10,427 nucleotides of DNA from an uncultured Faecalibacterium sp. (GTDB lineage: Bacteria; Bacillota; Clostridia; Oscillospirales; Ruminococcaceae). The stretch is taken from the NCBI GenBank assembly GCA_934561115.1, contig CAKTFS010000040.1, positions 1-10,427 of the forward strand, given 5' to 3'. How positions within the stretch are numbered: the stretch's first letter is position 1; every line of letters begins with the position of its first letter. The notes beneath the pieces were generated by a model. It saw only the letters and a list, made by a program, of their open reading frames with translations, was not told the DNA's origin and did no database searches. Shown in pieces: positions 5,967 to 10,427 of the stretch. Position numbers and translations under genes: made by a program.

Positions 5967-6596
5967 TTACTTACTCAGCCCCTGCCCTTTCAGCATATTC
6001 TGCAAAACGGTCAGGTCTGCGGACAGATCCATGCTCTCTGCCGCGTACAGGGCATCCAGCTGGTTTTCAAAAGCGGTGGCAATGGAGGCGGCGTTGTGCT
6101 CCACCTCGGCGCGGATGGCGGCGGCGTTCTCGCCCCGCACACCCTGCTTTGCAAGCTTTGCGTACTGCTGCAAAACGTTTACGGCGTCCGGCAGATAGTA
6201 GTTGGCAAACCGGCGCACCTGCTTTGCCTTGGCGGGGTTTGCCTCCACCGCTTCCACGATGGAGCGGCCCGCCTTTTCCATGCGGGTCATGGCGGCAGAC
6301 AGCTGCGGGTCGGGCAAAGCCTCGTTCAGCGCGTGCAGGGTGTCCAGCTTCTGCTGGATATCGGTCAGCATCTGGTCCACATCCTCCACACCGGTGTGGA
6401 AGGGCACCTCGTGCTCCACCACCCGGGGCGGGCAGACCTTCTGTGCCACGCCAAAGGCCACGGCGGCACCGCCCAGCGCCACCAGCAGCGCCCATAATTT
6501 ATACACCGGCAGCGCCGCGCACAGCACCGCGAACACCAGCGCCATTGCGTAAAAGGGCAGCACGCTGGGCTTTTGGGTGCGGATGATCTTGCTCAT
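5967..6596 (-). CDS. xpaC: XpaC family membrane protein (5-bromo-4-chloroindolyl phosphate hydrolysis family)
   Basis: The protein has 209 residues. Two hydrophobic helices near the N-terminus (about 13-30 and 34-50) are followed by a helical cytosolic domain. That domain contains RRFANYYLPDAVNVLQQYAK, which matches the conserved XpaC core. The B. subtilis name comes from a chromogenic phosphate phenotype, and the real function is unknown. Two in-frame ATGs compete: the one at 6602 lies only two bases from AAGGAG (6610-6605), while the one at 6596 lies eight bases from it, so 6596 is preferred. It is the first gene of the operon with telA, the lemA-like gene and TPM. The likely system is envelope maintenance or stress response, inferred only from the company of these families. 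Confidence 0.85.
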   Translation of the reverse strand: MSKIIRTQKPSVLPFYAMALVFAVLCAALPVYKLWALLVALGGAAVAFGVAQKVCPPRVVEHEVPFHTGVEDVDQMLTDIQQKLDTLHALNEALPDPQLSAAMTRMEKAGRSIVEAVEANPAKAKQVRRFANYYLPDAVNVLQQYAKLAKQGVRGENAAAIRAEVEHNAASIATAFENQLDALYAAESMDLSADLTVLQNMLKGQGLSK

Positions 6597-6640
6597 GGTC
6601 ATTTCTCCTTGTCCGGGGCTGTGCGCCCCTTATGATATCC

Positions 6641-6668
6641 ATAATACAACGTCCGCAAAAAAACGCAA
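6641..6668 (-). promoter_or_regulatory. Possible promoter of the xpaC operon
   Basis: On the minus strand TTGCGT (6668-6663) and TATTAT (6646-6641) are 16 bases apart. The leader would include a small GGGGC/GCCCC hairpin (6615-6629). No terminator is visible between the glycosylase stop at 6700 and this site, so read-through from upstream is also possible. Confidence 0.4.
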
Positions 6669-6699
6669 GTATCCCGCAAAAGAATTTACAGCCTTGTCA

Positions 6700-7188
6700 T
6701 CATTTTACGATCCAGTCTGCCAGTGCAGCGCCCCAAAGCGCTTCCAGCCGGGCGGGGCTGCAGGCGGCGTTGGCGGGGCTTGTACTGGGCAGACGGACAG
6801 CCGGGATGCCGGTAAGCGGCTGCTGATATTTTGTGTAGATGCGGTAGGCTGTAGCACCGTTGCAGAACACCGCCCGGATAGGCGCCTTGCGCAGCAGCCC
6901 GGCGATATCGTTGGGCACCACATCCCGGATGGACGCATCCGACGCGCCGGTAATGGTGCAGCTTTCCAGCGTATCCCACAGCGCCAGCCCGTGGCGCAGA
7001 AGCAGCTGCTTTTTGGCGGCGATATCCTCCCGCGCGGGCAGCGGCTCCCCGGTCAGCGCCGCCAGCAGCGGCCAGAACCGGTTTTGCGGGTGGCCGTAGT
7101 AAAAGGCCATCTCCCGGCTTTTGGGGCTGGGCCATGTGCCCAGGATCAGCGCCCGGCTGCGGTCATCGTACACCGGCGCAAAGCTCAT
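6700..7188 (-). CDS. DNA-deoxyinosine glycosylase (family 6 uracil-DNA glycosylase superfamily)
   Basis: The 162 residues are typical for this compact family. Motif 1 is LILGTWPSPKS (14-24), followed by FYYGHPQNRFW (29-39), where N36 probably matches the catalytic asparagine of hypoxanthine-DNA glycosylases. LWD (70-72), SDASI (83-87) and the second motif LPSTSPAN (133-140) are present. These enzymes remove hypoxanthine (deaminated adenine) from DNA and start base excision repair. A general uracil glycosylase role is less likely because the family-6 pattern GHPQN replaces the Mug and Ung motifs. The start overlaps the stop of the upstream HAD gene by ATGA, so translation is probably coupled. 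Confidence 0.87.
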   Translation of the reverse strand: MSFAPVYDDRSRALILGTWPSPKSREMAFYYGHPQNRFWPLLAALTGEPLPAREDIAAKKQLLLRHGLALWDTLESCTITGASDASIRDVVPNDIAGLLRKAPIRAVFCNGATAYRIYTKYQQPLTGIPAVRLPSTSPANAACSPARLEALWGAALADWIVK

Positions 7189-8078
7189 AAGTTGCCGCCT
7201 GCACTTTCAATATTGCCCCATGCAGAGCCAAGGTCCTTGCCGGAGGGCACGGCGCGGGGGCCGTCGAACCACAGTTCCTCGATCAGCGCCGCCACGCCGT
7301 CCTCCCGCACGTCCCCGATGATCCGGTCGGCAGCGGCCTTGGCGTCCGGGGTGCCGTTTGCCATGCAGGCGCTCAGGCCTGCGACCTTCAGCATCCCCAC
7401 ATCATTGGCAGAATCGCCCACGGCCACGGCATCGGCCAGCGTAAGCCCCATCTGTGCGCACAGGTCGGCAAGCCCTACGCCCTTATCCATGCCGCCGCGC
7501 ACGATATCGTAGTAGCAGTAGCCGTCCGCGTTCTGCGCGCCCGTCTGCATCCAGTGCAGGCCAAGGTAGCCGTATTTTTCGTGGAAGCGCTCCACCTCCT
7601 GCGGCGGCATGGCGGCAAAGGCGGCGTGGGGCATATCCACCAGATGCCGGTCCTGATCCTCGCCGTCCACGCAGTCCAGCCCGGGGCTGTTCATCATCTG
7701 GTAGCCGGTGTGCAGATACTCGTACTCGCAGTAGGCGTAATAGGCATCCCGGAAGTTGAATTGCAGCGGATAGTTATAATCCTCGCAGAAATCCACCAGC
7801 ACATACATCTCCTCGCTGGTAAGCGGATGCTCGGCTATCACGTTGCCCTGCCTGTCCACCACACAGGCACCGTTGCAGGTGATGGCGTAGTCGTACCGGA
7901 TGCCGCCCAACTGGTTTTTATCCCGGATGGCCGGGTAAGAGCGGCCGGTGCTGAGCACGAACTTACCCCCGGCGGCTTGCAGCTTTTTTACCGCCTTTAC
8001 CACCGCCGGGCGGGGCTTTGCCTCCCCAAAGGGCATCAGTGTGTTGTCGTAATCGCTTGCCAGAATCTTATATTGCAT
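7185..8078 (-). CDS. Cof-type HAD-IIB family phosphatase
   Basis: The protein has 297 residues and is cytosolic. HAD motif I is SDYDNTL, with nucleophile D9 and acid/base D11. Motif II is STGR (S43 or T44). The motif III lysine is in MDKGVGL. Motif IV is GDSANDVGML. The large cap between motifs II and III places it in subfamily IIB (Cof/YidA), whose members dephosphorylate sugar phosphates, nucleotides and cofactor intermediates; the substrate cannot be read from sequence. GGGGAG lies six bases upstream of the ATG. It is the first gene of a two-gene operon with the deoxyinosine glycosylase. A nucleotide-sanitising role would fit that pairing but is only a suggestion. Confidence 0.9.
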   Translation of the reverse strand: MQYKILASDYDNTLMPFGEAKPRPAVVKAVKKLQAAGGKFVLSTGRSYPAIRDKNQLGGIRYDYAITCNGACVVDRQGNVIAEHPLTSEEMYVLVDFCEDYNYPLQFNFRDAYYAYCEYEYLHTGYQMMNSPGLDCVDGEDQDRHLVDMPHAAFAAMPPQEVERFHEKYGYLGLHWMQTGAQNADGYCYYDIVRGGMDKGVGLADLCAQMGLTLADAVAVGDSANDVGMLKVAGLSACMANGTPDAKAAADRIIGDVREDGVAALIEELWFDGPRAVPSGKDLGSAWGNIESAGGNL

Positions 8079-8112
8079 CGTTTTCTCCCCTCATGCGCAT
8101 GATTTTTGTTCC

Positions 8113-8121
8113 AGTATATCA
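8113..8121 (-). promoter_or_regulatory. Extended -10 promoter of the HAD-glycosylase operon
   Basis: The minus strand reads TGATATACT (8121-8113), a TG-N extended -10 with a good TATACT. No recognisable -35 lies 17 bases upstream, as is common for extended -10 promoters. The leader would be about 28 bases. Confidence 0.55.
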
Positions 8122-8151
8122 CATTTCAAAGGGCCGTGGAAAGTTTTTGGC

Positions 8152-8191
8152 AAAATAAAAGCTGCTCCGGAGCACTTCCGGAGCAGCTTTT
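8152..8191 (-). terminator. Terminator of the lipoprotein gene (repeat B, copy 1)
   Basis: The 14-bp perfect stem (8157-8170 with 8178-8191) has a seven-base loop. On the minus strand it is followed by TTTTATTTT. It belongs to a 52-base block (8157-8208) repeated at 10082-10133 with three differences. The block starts 17 bases after the lipoprotein stop codon. Confidence 0.8.
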
Positions 8192-8208
8192 GCCATTTGA
8201 TTCAGTTT
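8157..8208 (-). repeat. 52-base 3'-end repeat B, copy 1
   Basis: Compared with 10082-10133, 49 of 52 bases agree, including about 17 bases (GAATCAAATG and flanks, minus strand) that are not part of the hairpin. Conservation outside the stem argues for a dispersed element rather than a chance terminator. Confidence 0.75.
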
Positions 8209-8225
8209 TTCAGGGGATCACGCTG

Positions 8226-9575
8226 TCAGATGCCAATGGCCGCAGGGGTCTGGTTCCAGTAATGCTCCACTTTCATCAGCTTCTCATTGTCAGCACCACT
8301 GCTATTCTTTTCCATATCGATCTCGATATTTTTCCACATTTCTTCACTGCCGCCAAAATAGACTGTTTTCAGCCGCCAGCAGTAAAACGCCGCTGCACCA
8401 ATTTTTTTCACGCTGGCCGGGATATAAATTTCCTGCAGCGAATCACAGAAACAGAATGTCTGTTTGGCAATTTCCAAAATACCTTCCGGCAGGGTGATCT
8501 TCTGCAAGGCATCGCAACTCTGGAACGCACCCCACTCAATCTGGGTCGTCCGGGCCGGGAGTTTGATCTGAGTAAGGGCGTTGCAGTCATTAAACGCCCA
8601 CCATCCGATGCTCTTAACGCTGTCCGGGATCTGAATCTCGACAAGATTCTCACAAAAAGCGAATGTCTTCGCCTGAATCTCGGCCACACCGTCCGGGATT
8701 TTGATGGACCGTAGGGATGTGCAGCCACTAAAGGCCGCCCAGCCGATTTCCCGGACCGTATCCGGCAGTTGGACGTTATCCAGCTGCTCACAGCTGGCGA
8801 AGACACCGTATCCGATCTGCTTGAGCTTCATCGGGAGCTGGATGCTCTGAAGCTTGGCGCAACCCGCGAACATGAAATCCGGCAGAGTCTGGATGACATT
8901 GTGGAACTCCACCTTCTTCAGGTTGGTGCATTCATCAAAGGTTCTCTTTTCAAATTCCGTTTTGCCCTTGATGATGGCAGTCTCCAGCGCAGTATTGTAG
9001 GAAAATGCATACTCGCCTACTGAAATCAGACTCTCCGGCAGAACCACACTTTTCAGACCACAACCTCTAAATGCATTCGAGCCGATTTCCTTCAGACCCT
9101 CGGGCAGCGTGACGCTGTACAGATTCTTGCACAGCTGAAATGCCTGTGAGCCAATGATCGTGACCGTCGACGGAAGCACGACCTGCTCGATCTCGTTGTT
9201 TTCCTGGAATAGGGCAAAGTCCAACTCGCTGACCGTATAGCCATCGTACTGGGCCGGGATGACCACCTTGCCCTTCGGCACGACCGCTGCCGTTTTGTCG
9301 TAACCGGTCAATGTGATCGAGCCATCGTTGTTCCGTCTATACTTCCAGCGGATGCCGGAAGTCTCTCCCGCGCCGGAGGAAGAGCTGCTGGAAGAACTGG
9401 AAGAGCTACTGGAACTGGAAGAACCGCCGGAGCTGCTCGACGAGCTGCTGGAACTCGATGAACTGCCGGAACCGGAAGGAGCCGGTGTTTCGCCGTCGCA
9501 GCCTGCCAGCAGCCCGGATGCCGCAACCACCGCAGCGCCCTTCATAAAATCACGGCGCGAAATGTTACACTTCAT
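8226..9575 (-). CDS. BspA-type leucine-rich repeat lipoprotein with Tat-like signal and polyserine linker
   Basis: The protein has 449 residues. The signal reads SRRDFMK (twin arginine R7-R8), then a hydrophobic run and the lipobox LLAGC with C26, so it is predicted to be exported folded and lipid-anchored on the cell surface. A serine-rich linker (residues 34-73; 12 then 16 consecutive Ser) leads to a short domain (75-125) and 12 LRR_5 repeats of 22-23 residues (129-401), consensus LxxIxLPxxvxxIGxxAFxxC. The end, YFGGSEEMWKNIEI, is a common closing motif of such proteins. BspA-like proteins bind host or microbial partners; the ligand here is unknown. The start at 9575 is chosen because AGGAGGT lies seven bases upstream; an in-frame ATG 45 bases earlier lacks a site. 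A near-consensus promoter and a divergent XRE regulator lie upstream. Confidence 0.88.
   Translation of the reverse strand: MKCNISRRDFMKGAAVVAASGLLAGCDGETPAPSGSGSSSSSSSSSSSSGGSSSSSSSSSSSSSSSSGAGETSGIRWKYRRNNDGSITLTGYDKTAAVVPKGKVVIPAQYDGYTVSELDFALFQENNEIEQVVLPSTVTIIGSQAFQLCKNLYSVTLPEGLKEIGSNAFRGCGLKSVVLPESLISVGEYAFSYNTALETAIIKGKTEFEKRTFDECTNLKKVEFHNVIQTLPDFMFAGCAKLQSIQLPMKLKQIGYGVFASCEQLDNVQLPDTVREIGWAAFSGCTSLRSIKIPDGVAEIQAKTFAFCENLVEIQIPDSVKSIGWWAFNDCNALTQIKLPARTTQIEWGAFQSCDALQKITLPEGILEIAKQTFCFCDSLQEIYIPASVKKIGAAAFYCWRLKTVYFGGSEEMWKNIEIDMEKNSSGADNEKLMKVEHYWNQTPAAIGI
8373..8783 (-). repeat. Three-repeat block duplicated inside the LRR domain
   Basis: Residues 265-333 and 334-401 align at a 69-residue offset, beyond the ordinary 23-residue period. 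IGWAAFSGC matches IEWGAFQSC, and AKTFAFCEN matches AKQTFCFCDS in the same slots. This suggests that a block of three repeats was duplicated as a unit. Confidence 0.55.
9375..9464 (-). repeat. Polyserine linker coding tract
   Basis: Thirty codons (residues 38-67) encode 28 serines with two glycines between blocks of 12 and 16. All six serine codons occur in irregular order, so the DNA is not a simple triplet repeat. Confidence 0.85.
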
Positions 9576-9588
9576 ACGTTTGACCTCC

Positions 9589-9611
9589 TGTACATGATTC
9601 ATCTTTGTACA
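9589..9611 (-). promoter_or_regulatory. TGTACA inverted repeat in the lipoprotein leader
   Basis: Two TGTACA copies (9589-9594 and 9606-9611), each its own complement, flank 11 bases. In the mRNA they could form a hairpin abutting the AGGAGG ribosome binding site (9589-9584), which might tune translation. The site could also be a protein-binding site. Confidence 0.35.
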
Positions 9612-9631
9612 CAAAAACACCCAAAATTTGA

Positions 9632-9643
9632 TTGGGAACCCAA
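9632..9643. promoter_or_regulatory. Operator-like palindrome near the lipoprotein transcription start
   Basis: TTGGG, two bases, CCCAA. It overlaps the expected start of transcription (about 9641), a usual place for a repressor site. The regulator is unknown. Confidence 0.3.
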
Positions 9644-9647
9644 CTTT

Positions 9648-9676
9648 ATTATAGTCATGTTGTTCTGTAAAGTCAA
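9648..9676 (-). promoter_or_regulatory. SigA-type promoter of the lipoprotein gene
   Basis: On the minus strand TTGACT (9676-9671) is followed after exactly 17 bases by a perfect TATAAT (9653-9648). This is the strongest promoter in the window and gives a leader of about 66 bases. Confidence 0.82.
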
Positions 9677-9677
9677 G

Positions 9678-9710
9678 TTAAACCATTTGTTTATTATTCT
9701 TTCGGTTTAA
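9678..9710. promoter_or_regulatory. Candidate operator in the divergent promoter region
   Basis: The inverted repeat TTAAACC (9678-9684) and GGTTTAA (9704-9710) has 19 bases between the arms. One arm sits one base upstream of the lipoprotein -35, and the other lies 44 bases before the regulator start codon. A dimeric XRE protein bound here could control both genes. This is inferred from position and symmetry only. Confidence 0.35.
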
Positions 9711-9753
9711 TTCTGTATTGTCAGTATCATAGATCATGCAGGAGGTTTATCAA

Positions 9754-10074
9754 ATGATCGACTATGCTATCATTGGCAAACGCATCCAGCTCGCCCGCCA
9801 AAGCAAGGGCATCACGCAGGAAAAGCTGGCGGAAAAGGCCGGTATTTCCGTGGTGTACCTTTCCAAAATTGAAAACGGACGGGTCTACCCCACGCTTGAG
9901 ACACTTTCCAATCTCTGCACCGAGCTGGATACCGAGCTTGCCGCGATTTTGTCCAACACCGAGGTCGCCCGCAAGGACTATGCAAACGACCGCGTTCTGG
10001 AACTGTTCAACGCCTGCTCCATCCGGGTCAAGCCCATTGCACTTTCCCTGCTGGAAGAGCTTTCTAAATTATAA
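9754..10074 (+). CDS. XRE (Cro/C1-type) helix-turn-helix transcriptional regulator
   Basis: The protein has 106 residues. The HTH_3 domain spans about 7-64: IGKRIQLARQSKGITQEKLAEKAGIS, then recognition helix VVYLSKIENGRVYPTLETL, the classical pattern. The C-terminal 40 residues are helical and ungrouped, perhaps for dimerisation; there is no peptidase or sensor domain. The start at 9754 is chosen because AGGAGG (9740-9745) lies eight bases upstream; the earlier in-frame ATG at 9736 falls just before and partly inside that binding site. It diverges from the lipoprotein gene and probably regulates it, itself, or both. No clear -35/-10 pair was found for it; TATCAT at 9725-9730 is a possible -10. 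Confidence 0.9.
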   Translation: MIDYAIIGKRIQLARQSKGITQEKLAEKAGISVVYLSKIENGRVYPTLETLSNLCTELDTELAAILSNTEVARKDYANDRVLELFNACSIRVKPIALSLLEELSKL

Positions 10075-10079
10075 ACCGC

Positions 10080-10116
10080 AAAAAAGCTGCCCCGGAGCAC
10101 TTCCGGAGCAGCTTTT
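10080..10116 (-). terminator. Terminator of the exporter gene (repeat B, copy 2)
   Basis: The 14-bp stem (10082-10095 with 10103-10116) has one changed position. On the minus strand this is a tolerated U-G wobble; on the plus strand it is a C-A mismatch. Six T's follow on the minus strand. The element therefore mainly serves the minus-strand exporter gene, though it also lies eight bases after the regulator's stop and could end that transcript. Confidence 0.75.
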
Positions 10117-10133
10117 GTCATTTGATTCGGTTT
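10082..10133 (-). repeat. 52-base 3'-end repeat B, copy 2
   Basis: This is the partner of 8157-8208, with 49 of 52 bases identical. It begins three bases after the stop codon of the exporter gene on the minus strand. Confidence 0.75.
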
Positions 10134-10136
10134 CTC

Positions 10137-10427
10137 TCAGGCAAACACCGCCACGACTACCTGCATGGCTACGCCCACAAAGGCACCGGCAGCCCATGTC
10201 AGGCCGGTGATGAAGAGGTTCTGCTTCCACGAGGGGTTGGCGCGCCACAGCACGGCCAAGCCCACACCTGCACCGGTGCACAGCCCCGCCACAAGGCTGG
10301 AAAAGCGCAGCGCACCTTCCACATACAGCTGGGTCAGCAGCACGCTGGCAGCGCAGTTGGGGATCAGCCCCACCAGAGCCGCCACCACCGGCTGGAAGAA
10401 GCCCATGCCGCCCAGTACCTCGGCGAA
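10137..10427 (-). CDS. Putative heavy-metal/manganese exporter, C-terminal part (ArsP_2-like)
   Basis: The last 96 residues of a polytopic membrane protein are present; the 5' part lies beyond the window. The reading frame stays open to the edge, so an internal Met at 10406 is not the start. The stretches GLIPNCAASVLLTQLYVEGA and SSLVAGLCTGAGVGLAVLW match the conserved C-terminal region of the family annotated as putative ten-helix heavy-metal exporter or putative manganese transporter. N and C in IPNC may contact the ion. Three hydrophobic segments are visible. The family call comes from recalled motif similarity, and the substrate is unproven. The gene converges on the XRE regulator gene, with repeat B between them. 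Confidence 0.72.
   Translation of the reverse strand, partial: FAEVLGGMGFFQPVVAALVGLIPNCAASVLLTQLYVEGALRFSSLVAGLCTGAGVGLAVLWRANPSWKQNLFITGLTWAAGAFVGVAMQVVVAVFA

Noticed and set aside
9313..9597. An acidic Glu/Leu-rich plus-strand frame resembling a coiled coil
   Set aside because: It is the antisense of the polyserine linker; serine codons read backwards give Glu, Leu and Asp.
1..10427. tRNA or rRNA genes, insertion sequence ends, prophage genes, CRISPR array
   Set aside because: None was recognised by eye on either strand; a covariance or profile search would be needed to exclude small divergent RNAs.

Overview
The window looks like a stretch of chromosome from a gut Clostridia species, most probably Faecalibacterium or a close Oscillospiraceae relative. 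It is GC-rich with AT-rich gaps between genes. Its ribosome binding sites are strong AGGAGG types, and its gene content is Gram-positive: XpaC/TelA, LemA/TPM, a BspA-type leucine-rich lipoprotein and a CPBP protease. The species name is an inference from style and content. I saw no rRNA, tRNA, insertion sequence, CRISPR array or prophage gene.

All genes but one lie on the minus strand. Reading the plus coordinates upward: the 5' part of ridA (1-203, cut by the window edge); a 420-base gap rich in hairpins; ilvA (626-1831); a CPBP intramembrane protease (2043-2678); a second hairpin-rich gap; a tight four-gene operon transcribed xpaC, telA, lemA-like, TPM (6596 down to 3047); a two-gene operon of a Cof-type HAD phosphatase and a family-6 DNA-deoxyinosine glycosylase (8078 down to 6700); a BspA-like lipoprotein with a Tat-type signal (8226-9575); a divergent XRE-type regulator, the only plus-strand gene (9754-10074); and the 3' end of a putative heavy-metal/manganese exporter (10137-10427).

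Functional links can be read from the layout. IlvA releases reactive enamine/imine intermediates and RidA hydrolyses them, and the two genes are consecutive on one strand. XpaC, TelA, LemA and TPM proteins form an envelope-associated set whose joint role is not established. The XRE regulator and the leucine-rich lipoprotein share a divergent promoter region with a candidate operator.

The most unusual content is in the gaps. A 44-45 base box with paired, covarying arms follows the stop codons of ilvA and the TPM gene. Both times a hairpin begins 15-19 bases further on. A third, expanded copy (about 150 bases) sits in front of ridA in the opposite direction, again followed by a terminator-like hairpin, but with no protein gene on that strand. 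This could be a small structured RNA gene or a miniature mobile element. A different 52-base terminator repeat follows both the lipoprotein and the exporter gene. The tetraloops of several hairpins (UGCG or GAAA on one strand only) help show which strand they serve.
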